Assembly (NCBI GenBank): GCA_019244055.1
Contig: JAFATG010000126.1
Span: forward strand, 46,497 to 110,496
From: Acidobacteriaceae bacterium
GTDB lineage: Bacteria; Acidobacteriota; Terriglobia; Bryobacterales; Bryobacteraceae
DNA: 64,000 bases
Direction: 5' to 3'
The notes beneath the pieces were generated by a model, which saw nothing but the letters and a program-made list of their open reading frames with translations, did no database searches and was not told the DNA's origin. Position numbers and translations under genes: made by a program. This document shows, one piece after another, positions 54,367-63,021 of the stretch; the first letter of the stretch is position 1; every line of letters starts with the position of its first letter.

Positions 54367-56817
54367 GTGCCCTCTTACCTTGACCCAATCATTCAAGACC
54401 TGAACTTCGCCGTTCGCACGTATCGGCGGTCGCCTGGCTTCACTTTCACGGCTCTGCTAGCTATCGCACTGGGCATCGGCAGTGCGACTGCGGTGTTCAG
54501 CGTCACAGATCGGATTCTGTTCCGTCCGCTCCCATACCGTGATGGAAGTCGGCTCGTCTCCTTCGGCATGGTCGCCAACGTTGTCGATGACGGAGAATTC
54601 CTCTTCGCTACGGATTACAAAGATTTGTTCCAAGCGGACACGCCGTTCCACGCGATCACTTCCTGGAGTGGTGTTGACGACTGCGACATCACCGATCGGA
54701 ATCCCGTTCGCCAGCGCTGTGCCGAAGTCGACTGGAGTTTTCTTTCGCTTCTCGGGGTTCGCCCCATCCTCGGCCACTCGTTTTCTGAGACCGACGTTCA
54801 GCCTGGGGCGCCACGAAAGGTAATCCTCAGTAATGGCGTATGGCGGAGCCATTTTGGCGGCGATAAGCAAATCGTTGGCAAGACGCTCCTGCTCGATGGA
54901 GCGCCAGCCCGCATCTCCGGCGTTCTCCCCGCGTCCTTCGAGCTGCCCACCCTGCAGCATGCCGATCTTCTCACGCCACAAGTGATTCTTCCTGCGGGAT
55001 GGCAGCCGGGGGCCACGAGAGTGCTTCGCGTAATCGGTCGATTGAAACAGGGCGTCACTCTGGAATCTGCGCGTTTTCAGCTCGCTCCGTTCTTCCACCA
55101 CATACTGTCCAACGTTCCAGCCCGGTTCCGGAAGGAAGTGCAGTTCCGGGTGCGTTCCATGCGTGACCGCCAGATGGGAGGGGCGCAGCTTGCCGCCTGG
55201 ATGCTGATGGGAGCAGTGCTTGCCGTCCTGCTAATCTCCTGCGCGAACGTCGCCAACCTGCTCCTCGCGCGAGCGGCAGGCCGCCGCACGGAGTTTGCTA
55301 TCCGCGCCGCAATCGGCATCAGCCCCGTGCGGCTGGTGGGGCAGATGCTGACCGAGAGTCTGCTCCTTGCCATCTCCGGCGGAATTATTGGCTGCGCGAT
55401 GGCTGTCGTTCTGCTACGGATGCTCGCGTCAGCCGATCCCGACGCGATTCCTCATCTCAACGGCGCCTCGCTCGATAGCCGCGTTCTCGCGTTCTCGCTG
55501 ACGCTCTGCCTGGTAACCGGCCTTTTCTTCGGCATTGCACCCATCTTCCAGCGTTCGCGGGCCGAGGATCTTGGCAGTTCCCGCTCAATCGCGCCGCGCT
55601 CGGCCACGAGTTTCAAGAATATTCTGGTTGCCGCGCAGATCACCTTCTCCACTGTGCTTCTGGCCGCTGCGGGGCTGCTGGTCCGCAGTCTCTGGAACCT
55701 CGAAACGCAGTCGCTGGGCATGGAGAGAAACCGCGTGCTCACCGCGCAGCTCGTACTGCCTTCCAGCCGGTACACCAAGCCGGAAGAGCGCATTGCCTTC
55801 TTTAATCAGGTCCAGCGGCAACTGGAGGGCATTCCCGGCGTTCGTTCCGTCGGGCTTAGCGACTCGCTTCCGCCCGGCGGCTGGGAACGTTCCCGGCCTC
55901 TCTCGGCCATTGACGTCATAGGTCGCCCGCATCACGCTACCGGCACAGGAGGTCTCGTCGTCTGGCGTTACGTTTCGCCCGGCTACTTCGACGCGCTCCG
56001 GATTCCTATTTTGAAAGGCAGGCCATTCAAGGAGGAGGATCGGCGTCCGGGCGTGACCCTCTGTATCATGAGCCGTTCTCTTGCCCAGCGTTTGTTCCCC
56101 GGCGGAGATGCCGTGGGGCAACATCTCGAGATCGGAGCCGATACATCCGTCGAGATTGTGGGTGTTGTTCCCGACGTGAAAAACACCGGCCTTTTGGTTT
56201 CCGGTAATCCGGAATATTACATCTTGCGCCCCCACGCGCCCGACGAAACGTATCTGCACGGCACAGGACCCGTCGCGCAGCGCACTCTCAGCATCGTGAT
56301 TCGCAGCTCGACTCCCGCCGCGGTTCTGGTGGCTCTGATCCGGCACAATATTGCGAGCATCGATCCTAATCTTCCTGTCGAGATCGAGACGATGCAGGGA
56401 CGCCTGAATGAACTCGCCGCGGGGCCACGCTTCAATGCCTTACTGCTAGGCGGGTTTGCGGCGATCGGTCTGCTTTTAGCCGCAGTCGGCCTTTACGGCA
56501 CAGTTGCATATCTTGTGACACAAAGAACGCAAGAGATCGGCATCCGGATGTCGGTTGGAGCCACGCCCTTCCGAATTGCGAAGCTCATGTTGGCTCAGTC
56601 GCTCAGATGTACATTCGCGGGAGTGGTATTCGGACTCCTCGGCTCCCTCGCGATCACGCGGGTCCTGTCCTCTCTGCTGTTTCGCGTCTCAGCCCGCGAT
56701 CCGGTCACTTTGATCGTGGCTATAGCCTGTCTTTTTCTGGTCGCTTTGCTAGCCACAGCTCAGCCGGCGTTTAAGGCCGCAGCCGTCGATCCGATGACGG
56801 CGCTGAGAAATGATTGA
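54367..56817 (+). CDS. MacB-like ABC transporter permease (ADOP family), without PadR
   Basis: The start is GTG at 54367. The 816-residue protein has the duplicated MacB/FtsX permease layout. The first unit starts at RTYRRSPGFTFTALLAIALG, with EFAIRAAIGISPVRLVGQML. The second is near AAVGLYGTVAYLVTQRTQEI, with G-I-R-M-S-V-G-A-T. It lacks the 75-residue N-terminal region of the PadR-linked homologue at 41733, and no regulator or ATPase gene adjoins it. The substrate is unknown. It follows the cytochrome/TPR gene on the same strand with a 32-base gap. Confidence 0.92.
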   Translation: MPSYLDPIIQDLNFAVRTYRRSPGFTFTALLAIALGIGSATAVFSVTDRILFRPLPYRDGSRLVSFGMVANVVDDGEFLFATDYKDLFQADTPFHAITSWSGVDDCDITDRNPVRQRCAEVDWSFLSLLGVRPILGHSFSETDVQPGAPRKVILSNGVWRSHFGGDKQIVGKTLLLDGAPARISGVLPASFELPTLQHADLLTPQVILPAGWQPGATRVLRVIGRLKQGVTLESARFQLAPFFHHILSNVPARFRKEVQFRVRSMRDRQMGGAQLAAWMLMGAVLAVLLISCANVANLLLARAAGRRTEFAIRAAIGISPVRLVGQMLTESLLLAISGGIIGCAMAVVLLRMLASADPDAIPHLNGASLDSRVLAFSLTLCLVTGLFFGIAPIFQRSRAEDLGSSRSIAPRSATSFKNILVAAQITFSTVLLAAAGLLVRSLWNLETQSLGMERNRVLTAQLVLPSSRYTKPEERIAFFNQVQRQLEGIPGVRSVGLSDSLPPGGWERSRPLSAIDVIGRPHHATGTGGLVVWRYVSPGYFDALRIPILKGRPFKEEDRRPGVTLCIMSRSLAQRLFPGGDAVGQHLEIGADTSVEIVGVVPDVKNTGLLVSGNPEYYILRPHAPDETYLHGTGPVAQRTLSIVIRSSTPAAVLVALIRHNIASIDPNLPVEIETMQGRLNELAAGPRFNALLLGGFAAIGLLLAAVGLYGTVAYLVTQRTQEIGIRMSVGATPFRIAKLMLAQSLRCTFAGVVFGLLGSLAITRVLSSLLFRVSARDPVTLIVAIACLFLVALLATAQPAFKAAAVDPMTALRND

Positions 56818-56881
56818 ACCCGCGTCTGCAGCAAAGTGATTTCGATCTCGTCGCCCTTTTCGCCTGTTCGGTCATAGCTAA

Positions 56882-57895
56882 TCAGTTTACGCCGCGCTGT
56901 CGAATCGTGTCCGCAGGCAGATCTCCGGTTTTCACCACGCGAATGTAGTGATCGGTAAATCGTAAGGCCACGTGCAACTGCACATACGGCATGTGGCACG
57001 CTATGCAGTCCCCGGTCTGTCTGGCATCAACGTGAGCAGCGCGGCTGTCGTGGCACGAGTGGCACTTTTCGTTATAGAAGGAAGATTTATTCCGCACTGC
57101 ATCCTGATGGGCCGGATGGCAGGTTGTACAGGCAAGCCGCCCTGATGCGAAACAGCGGCTTTTCATTAGTCGCAGCGGTTGGAAGCGAACGTTCTCCAAT
57201 TGACCATCGTCCACGGGCGGCTTCACTCGGTGACAGTTCCCACAGAAGCGAACCTGCTCGGGCGCGGGCAGTTTCCCGGGATTTAGCGGATGATGGCTGG
57301 TATCACGCGCATGTTCGTCTGCCCCCAGATGGCAACGTTGACATTGCACGCCGGGGATTACGGGCTGCAGGTCTCGCGTGATCGCCGAGGCGTGGCAACC
57401 AATGCAGGCTTGTAAATCATGCGCACTCTGCATCCACCCCAACGCCGCCAGCGCATTAGGTGACGCTCCTGGATGTTGCCCGATTGTGATTCCGTATTGA
57501 TGCAGTTGCGGGAAGTAGCTTACCCGGGACTCGGCTACACGTCCACCGGCCTCGACCAGCGGCGTCTGGCCTTGCGCTCCGGCCCCCAACACCCATTCAA
57601 TGAGTCCGTCGGCCTTGTCGCCGCCCCGTTCCGCAGTCACTTCGACTCCTGCCAGTGTGCGGCGGTAAACAAAGGAGTAGCCGTCGGCCGATTCGCGCAA
57701 GGGCCGATCCGGCAAGTTTTGGCTGAATGGGCTTGCGAGTGCGGGCATCATGGCATGCGCCATCCGAGAGCGCTCGTGCAGCTTGGTTTCTGCCGGATGG
57801 CATGTCGCGCACGCCTCGGTTCCGGGGGCAGAGACCGGATCGGCTGCTAACAATGCAGCCAGGGTCAACACAAATGCCATAGGCATCGACAGCAC
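56882..57895 (-). CDS. Exported heptahaem cytochrome c
   Basis: The 337-residue protein has a signal peptide (MAFVLTLAALLAADPVSA) and seven C-x-x-C-H motifs: CATCH, CIGCH, CQRCH, CGNCH, CTTCH, CHSCH and CIACH. The final haem region reads GDCIACHMPYVQLHVAL, then DHYIRVV. The same pattern recurs in the right-edge gene. It should carry electrons in the periplasm. A TPR protein gene lies two bases upstream on the same strand, so the pair is probably co-translated. No terminal reductase or oxidase is encoded nearby. Confidence 0.92.
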   Translation of the reverse strand: MLSMPMAFVLTLAALLAADPVSAPGTEACATCHPAETKLHERSRMAHAMMPALASPFSQNLPDRPLRESADGYSFVYRRTLAGVEVTAERGGDKADGLIEWVLGAGAQGQTPLVEAGGRVAESRVSYFPQLHQYGITIGQHPGASPNALAALGWMQSAHDLQACIGCHASAITRDLQPVIPGVQCQRCHLGADEHARDTSHHPLNPGKLPAPEQVRFCGNCHRVKPPVDDGQLENVRFQPLRLMKSRCFASGRLACTTCHPAHQDAVRNKSSFYNEKCHSCHDSRAAHVDARQTGDCIACHMPYVQLHVALRFTDHYIRVVKTGDLPADTIRQRGVN

Positions 57896-57897
57896 AC

Positions 57898-58761
57898 CTA
57901 TTGTTGTCGCAGAGTCTTTAGCTTATCGAGAACCTCTCTCCCTTCGTCCTTCTTACCTTCATTGATCAAGGTTTGTCCCAGCAGATACGTCGCGGAATAA
58001 TTGCGCGGATCAATAGTCAGAGCTCGCCTAAAGATTCCCTCGGCATTTGAATAGTTCGCTGTTTTGAAATAGCACTTGCCGAGCAAGATAAAGGGACCGC
58101 TAAAATCCGGATTGAGCCATACGGCACGCTGCAGATTCGGAATCGCTTCGGTCCAGTTTTCCTGGCGAGAGTAAGCATCCCCGAGCCGGTACCAAGCCGT
58201 AGAAAAGCTTGGATTTATTGTCAGCTCCTGCTTCAACTCGCCGATCGCTTCCTCTAACTGGCCTCGGTGGATCGCTATCTCAGCCAGGAGAAGACGCGCC
58301 CCCGGCAGGTTTGGATCGGTGGCCAGAGCCTTGTCAAGCTCCGATCTGGCTTGGGGTTCATATTCCTGCTTCAGCATCATTTGCGCAGCGAGCAGATGTC
58401 CGGCTGCGGTTTCGGGTTTCAACCCGAACAGGCGGGCGAAGGCCGCTTCCGAGGCGTCCTGCTGCTTATTTTGCAGGTACGCGTAGCCGAGCATGTAGTT
58501 GGCTTCGTTTACGTTCGTGACCTTCTCCAGCCAGGGGATTGCCTTGGGCGCCTGGGTCAGCATAAAGTAGCTTTGACCGATGAGAAGCGCCGATTCCTTG
58601 TAGTCGGAGCCTGCCGGATCTTCAGTTTTAGCCGCTTCTTGTAAAGTCGCGATCGCCTCGGCATACTTCTGTTCCTTGTAGAGCTCAACTCCGCGCGCGT
58701 GTGCTTCGGATCCCACGCGAGCCAGGAAAAGGACCGCAAGGACAAACGACAACATACCCAA
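57898..58761 (-). CDS. Exported TPR protein coupled to the heptahaem cytochrome
   Basis: The 287-residue product has a signal-like N-terminus (MLSFVLAVLFLARVGSEA). About seven TPR units follow, including GVELYKEQKYAEAIATLQEA, AWYRLGDAYSRQENWTEAIP and FRRALTIDPRNYSATYLLGQ. The mature protein is nearly all repeats. Its stop lies two bases before the cytochrome start, so they are one operon. In the right-edge gene, TPRs and the same type of haem region are fused in one chain, which supports a shared function. Confidence 0.85.
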   Translation of the reverse strand: MGMLSFVLAVLFLARVGSEAHARGVELYKEQKYAEAIATLQEAAKTEDPAGSDYKESALLIGQSYFMLTQAPKAIPWLEKVTNVNEANYMLGYAYLQNKQQDASEAAFARLFGLKPETAAGHLLAAQMMLKQEYEPQARSELDKALATDPNLPGARLLLAEIAIHRGQLEEAIGELKQELTINPSFSTAWYRLGDAYSRQENWTEAIPNLQRAVWLNPDFSGPFILLGKCYFKTANYSNAEGIFRRALTIDPRNYSATYLLGQTLINEGKKDEGREVLDKLKTLRQQ

Positions 58762-58855
58762 AGAGTACAGGAGCGGTTACGTGAGGAGATCGTTAGCAAC
58801 TGGTTCGCCAGATAGCGTTAGTTGCCAAACAGACCGAATTTTTGCCTTCCCCTAA

Positions 58856-58953
58856 AAGTTGTAATTATTCCTGCAACTTGGGGGATACAAAACTATCCCT
58901 CATCGTTTACACTGTTCCCGATGGTGTGAGTGGTACCAGCCTGGGTAGCTGGT
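58856..58953. promoter_or_regulatory. Cluster of inverted repeats in the TonB receptor leader
   Basis: Three small dyads precede the receptor ATG at 58988: AAGTTG/CAACTT (58856-58879), GGGATA/TATCCC with a CAAAAC loop (58882-58899), and ACCAGC/GCTGGT with a seven-base loop (58935-58953). The last could be a hairpin in the leader RNA. No proven family matches. The ribosome site AAGGAGG follows at about 58977. Confidence 0.45.
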
Positions 58954-58987
58954 GTGTTGACGTTCATCCCACTTCCAAGGAGGAAGC

Positions 58988-61900
58988 ATGGTTAGCTTTC
59001 GCAGGGGAGGCTTGTTTTCCCTCGTTCTCGCGTCTGTCTTGCTGTTTGGGGTCGCAATCGGCGCAAGAGCGCAGCAGGTTTTCGGGAGCATTATCGGGAC
59101 CGTTAGCGATCCCAGTGGCTCCGCCGTAGCAAACGCTAAAGTAACAATCACCGACACTACTAAGGGCACGTCTTCTGACGTGACCACAAATGATGCTGGG
59201 CAGTACTCTAAAGGTCAGCTTATTCCCGATCAATACACGGTTACAGTCGAAGCCGCCGGGTTCCAGAAGGTTGTTTCGAACCCGCTGACTGTGCAGGTCG
59301 ATCAGGCAACCCAATTCAACGCTACGATGACGGTCGGCAACGTGCAGCAGACGGTTGAGGTCACGGCCGCCGCACCGTTGCTGCAGACAGACCGCGCCGA
59401 TGTCGCTCAGACGTTCACCTCAGAGCAGATTTCGCAGTTACCGAGCATCGGCCGCAACCTTCAATCGTTTGAGCTGTTGAATCCAGGAACGGTAAAACAG
59501 GCCTGGGCGCACGCGTCCGATGAGGACCCGCAAGGCAGCATTCAAATTCAGGTGAACGGCCAGCCGTTCTATGCCACGGGCTATTATCTCGACGGCACAG
59601 TGAACCAGGACCCGATTCTAGGCATTATCGTTATCAATCCCACCTTTGACTCTGTTAATGAAGTCAAACAGGCGGGTCAGGATTATGACTCTGAGTTCGA
59701 TACATTCAGCGCGGGTCTGCTGACCTACTCGACCAAATCAGGATCAAATTCCTTACACGGTGATGCCTTTGAATTCCTTTACGTGAATACTCCGGGCTTC
59801 CAGGACTTTGGCCGCAATCCGTTCACCGAGAATACCCCGATTGGCGGGCATGCCGGCTCCTTCTCGCCCACTACTCACCAGAATCAGTTTGGTGGATCGA
59901 TCGGCGGCCGGATTATTAAAGACAAGCTGTTCTTCTTTGGGGATGCCCAGCTAACCCGGAATATCAAGGGCGGTTCAGTCCTTGCCAGTGTTCCCACCCT
60001 ACAGGATCGGACAGGTAATTTAGGCGACTGGCTTGCGTTCAATTCGATTTACCAGATTTACGACCCGAACACCGGGAATCCGACGACCGGAGTTGGGCGC
60101 ACGGCTTTTGCGGGCAATGTGATCCCGATGAACCGCATCAGCCCACAAGCGCTGGCCATTATGAATTATTTTCCCCTTCCGAACGCGCAAGGCACGGTGG
60201 CGAACGGTGTAGTGGCTCCATATAACAACTACGAAGCCAGCGGGGGATTAACAAATAATGGCAACGTCTGGGATACGCGCTGGGACTATTACGTCAACGA
60301 AAAGAACACTGTTTTCGGGCGATATAGCTATGCGGCGTTCGACCTGGGCGCGCCCGGGGCTTTCGGTTTACTGGCTGGCGGCCCAAGCTTCAACAACGCC
60401 AATTACGCCGGTAGCTCGAGCACTCTGAACCAGAGCATAGCGGGCGGTTGGACATATACTGCCAGCGCGACGTTAATCAACGAATTCCGCTTCGGTTTCC
60501 TGCATTACCACGTTACGGACGTTCCTAATGGCGTGGGCACGAGCCCTGCTACGCAAGCCGGCATCCCGGGCTTAAACCTCGATAACTTCTACACGTCCGG
60601 AATGCCTTATTTCGATATTAGACAGCAGAACACAAATGGCAGCGCGGGTACCGACGACAAGCTTGGCTACTCGCTGGATGTTAACGCGTGCAACTGCCCG
60701 CTCGATGAAAACGAACGTCAATATCAGTTTGTGGACAATATAACCAAAGTCCACGGCAACCACAGTTTCAAGTTCGGCGCCGATATACGCTATGCACTAA
60801 ATCTCCGTGTTCCCAGCGATAGTCACCGGGCCGGCCAACTGGTCTTCGACAGCTACATGACCTCCCTGGGCAACGGATCGGGGACCGCTAGTGGTGGGCT
60901 TGGTCTGGCCACTTTCCTACTCGGTGATGTGTCGCAATTTACGCGGTACGTAAGTTCGAGCACCAATGCTCAGGAGCGTCAGAAACGCCTGTTCTGGTAT
61001 GGGCAGGATGAGTGGCGGCCAAATCCGAAGCTCACCGTCACGTATGGCCTTCGGTGGGAAATGATCTTTCCGGAGACCGTCAACGGTCCGCAGAACGGTG
61101 CCGAATATAACCTGAACACTGGCCTGTTGGACGTGTTCGGCTACGGGCTAAACGGTAGCCATGGCTATCAATCGATGAACTGGAAAAACTTCGCTCCGCG
61201 GTTAGGGATTGCGTACCAACTTACGCCGAAGACGGTGATTCGCACGGGCTACGGCTGGTCCTATAGTCTGGGAACGTTTGGTTCCACATTCGGCCATAAC
61301 GTCACTCAGAACCCACCGGTTCTGGCCAACCAGAGCTTGAGCCAACAGCAGACTTGCGGCAATAATTTCTGTGATGTGTTTACGCTTGCTTCAGGAGCTC
61401 CGGCGCCTCCGTCCTTCAGCGTCAGCCCGCAGGGTACACTGCCTTGCCCCGCCGGAGTAGATTGCAAGACACGGCCTTTGATTATGACGCTGCCGGTGAC
61501 CTACAACTACAATTTCACGGTCCAGCAGCAATTGACGAAGAGCATCGCCGTCACCGGCGGCTATGTCGGTAATTCCGGCCGGCACCAGACAAACGGCTCT
61601 AGCGGCGATACGTACAATGCCAATCAAATCTTTTTCCTGCCCGGCTTTACAGGGAAGCAAAACACGCTTGCACCTTTCAATGGCCTGTACGGTCCGCGTT
61701 ATAACTATGGGAACACGTCAGCTATTGACAACTATGCCAATTCCGCAAACACCCGGTACGATTCCTTCCAAGGCACGGTAACCGTCCGGGCAATGGCCGG
61801 CTTGACCCTGCAGGGTAACTACACCTATCAGCTCTCGCAAGGGGATGGGGGCGCGACATCATCTTATCAGGGCCTGCCAAACAGAGATTACACATTCCTG

Positions 61901-62506
61901 TATGACCGGGCACTTGGTTACACCAACAATAACGATTTTCCGCTCCAGCAATGGGTAATGGCCCCCACCTACGATCTTCCGTTCGGAAGAGGCCGCAAAT
62001 ATGGCGCCAACGTGAATAAGTTCGTTGACGCCGTACTTGGTGGATGGAACCTCAGCGGCATCTTCACTTACTACACCGGACTGCCGTTCTATCCGACTAT
62101 CGATTCCTATCCTGGAAAACCCTATACGGGTCCGAACAATGTGCCGGATAAGGGTACAGGAAGTCCGATCGCGCCCAACGCGAATCGGAACCAGTGGATT
62201 CTTCCGCTTTCGAGCGGCGCTTACACGTTACCGGCGCCTAACACCTTCGGCAACTATCCGATCAACAAGACGTACGGACCGCAGTTCGTGAATCTGGATG
62301 CTTCGATTATGAAGCAGTTCAGCATCACCGAACGCTTCAAGTTCACGCTGCGTATGGATGCAACGAATTCGTTGAATCATGCGAATCTCGGCATGCCGAA
62401 TACAGACGTTCAGAGCCCAAGCGTAGGGCAAATCACCAACCTTGCATACAGCAATAACCAGGGGGCCATGCGCCGGCTGCAGTTCTCCGGCGTTTTGAAG
62501 TGGTAA
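58988..62506 (+). CDS. Oar-like TonB-dependent outer-membrane receptor with carboxypeptidase-regulatory domain
   Basis: The 1172-residue protein has an AAGGAGG ribosome site just before the ATG and a signal peptide ending near residue 29. A carboxypeptidase-regulatory beta domain (GSIIGTVSDPSGSAVANAKV, about 32-115) is followed by the plug (SEQISQLPSIGRNLQSFELL, about 140-230). A very long barrel extends to the end, terminating in FSGVLKW with an aromatic last residue typical for BAM-inserted barrels. It is much longer than iron-type receptors and fits the expanded acidobacterial group. The substrate is unknown, perhaps oligosaccharides. A rho-independent terminator follows 29 bases after the stop. 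Confidence 0.95.
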   Translation: MVSFRRGGLFSLVLASVLLFGVAIGARAQQVFGSIIGTVSDPSGSAVANAKVTITDTTKGTSSDVTTNDAGQYSKGQLIPDQYTVTVEAAGFQKVVSNPLTVQVDQATQFNATMTVGNVQQTVEVTAAAPLLQTDRADVAQTFTSEQISQLPSIGRNLQSFELLNPGTVKQAWAHASDEDPQGSIQIQVNGQPFYATGYYLDGTVNQDPILGIIVINPTFDSVNEVKQAGQDYDSEFDTFSAGLLTYSTKSGSNSLHGDAFEFLYVNTPGFQDFGRNPFTENTPIGGHAGSFSPTTHQNQFGGSIGGRIIKDKLFFFGDAQLTRNIKGGSVLASVPTLQDRTGNLGDWLAFNSIYQIYDPNTGNPTTGVGRTAFAGNVIPMNRISPQALAIMNYFPLPNAQGTVANGVVAPYNNYEASGGLTNNGNVWDTRWDYYVNEKNTVFGRYSYAAFDLGAPGAFGLLAGGPSFNNANYAGSSSTLNQSIAGGWTYTASATLINEFRFGFLHYHVTDVPNGVGTSPATQAGIPGLNLDNFYTSGMPYFDIRQQNTNGSAGTDDKLGYSLDVNACNCPLDENERQYQFVDNITKVHGNHSFKFGADIRYALNLRVPSDSHRAGQLVFDSYMTSLGNGSGTASGGLGLATFLLGDVSQFTRYVSSSTNAQERQKRLFWYGQDEWRPNPKLTVTYGLRWEMIFPETVNGPQNGAEYNLNTGLLDVFGYGLNGSHGYQSMNWKNFAPRLGIAYQLTPKTVIRTGYGWSYSLGTFGSTFGHNVTQNPPVLANQSLSQQQTCGNNFCDVFTLASGAPAPPSFSVSPQGTLPCPAGVDCKTRPLIMTLPVTYNYNFTVQQQLTKSIAVTGGYVGNSGRHQTNGSSGDTYNANQIFFLPGFTGKQNTLAPFNGLYGPRYNYGNTSAIDNYANSANTRYDSFQGTVTVRAMAGLTLQGNYTYQLSQGDGGATSSYQGLPNRDYTFLYDRALGYTNNNDFPLQQWVMAPTYDLPFGRGRKYGANVNKFVDAVLGGWNLSGIFTYYTGLPFYPTIDSYPGKPYTGPNNVPDKGTGSPIAPNANRNQWILPLSSGAYTLPAPNTFGNYPINKTYGPQFVNLDASIMKQFSITERFKFTLRMDATNSLNHANLGMPNTDVQSPSVGQITNLAYSNNQGAMRRLQFSGVLKW

Positions 62507-62534
62507 GCGCGAAATCGAGTTAATAGGCTAAAAC

Positions 62535-62569
62535 GGCCGGAGGGGCAGATGGCTCTTCCGGCCTTTTTT
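62535..62569 (+). terminator. Rho-independent terminator of the TonB receptor gene
   Basis: A seven-base stem GGCCGGA (62535-62541) and TCCGGCC (62557-62563) encloses a 15-base loop and is followed by six T (62564-62569). It begins 28 bases after the receptor stop at 62506. Confidence 0.92.
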
Positions 62570-62603
62570 GATGCTGCAGCTCAGGGCTACACTGAAAATT
62601 AGA

Positions 62604-62840
62604 ATGAGCGCGGTGGTCAACCCATACATTTCCCGCATTCGTATCAGAGCGGGTGTTCGTTCAGGGAAGCCCTGCGTTCGCGATACGCGTATCACGGTAC
62701 AAGAAGTGCTCCAGTGGCTGGCTTCTGGCGCTACCGAAGACCAGATCCTTAACGACTATCCGTACCTGGAGAGGGATGACTTCAAGGCCGTCTTTGCGTA
62801 TGCCGCTCAGTTCCCAGATGCCAGGGTTTCTGGCCCTTGA
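62604..62840 (+). CDS. DUF433 protein (antitoxin-like)
   Basis: The frame is open from 62568, but the ATG at 62604 fits the domain better and gives a 78-residue product. The DUF433 pattern is clear: IRAGVRSGKPCVRDTRITVQ, then E-V-L-Q-W-L-A-S-G-A, and L-N-D-Y-P-Y-L with F-A-Y-A-A. Such proteins partner with PIN-like DUF5615 toxins. The stop overlaps a TTG that opens the broken toxin fragment (TTGA), preserving the usual two-gene order. The usual I-R-G-T-R reads V-R-D-T-R here. Confidence 0.88.
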   Translation: MSAVVNPYISRIRIRAGVRSGKPCVRDTRITVQEVLQWLASGATEDQILNDYPYLERDDFKAVFAYAAQFPDARVSGP

Positions 62841-62932
62841 AACTGCTCTTTGACGCCAATCTATCTCCGAAACTTGTCCATCGTCTCGCGGATCTGTTCC
62901 CAGCAAGCGCCATTTCGGCTCGCGCTTCCTGA
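62837..62932 (+). pseudogene. Truncated PIN-like (DUF5615) toxin fragment
   Basis: The frame opens with LKLLFDANLSPKLVHRLADL, an exact DUF5615 start with the first PIN aspartate (D6). It diverges after L-F-P-A-S and stops at 31 residues, where about 110 are expected. The later acidic residues are absent, so it cannot be an active nuclease. It overlaps the DUF433 stop. Another forward frame just after the break reads LPEKLLREEKKAELAKDQRW and then stops, possibly the tail of a different gene joined by deletion. Confidence 0.8.
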
Positions 62933-63021
62933 AAAACTTCTCCGCGAAGAAAAGAAGGCGGAACTGGCCAAAGACCAGCGCTGGTCATAATTCAGTCTTT
63001 GTTCTCGATGTCCTACTCAGA

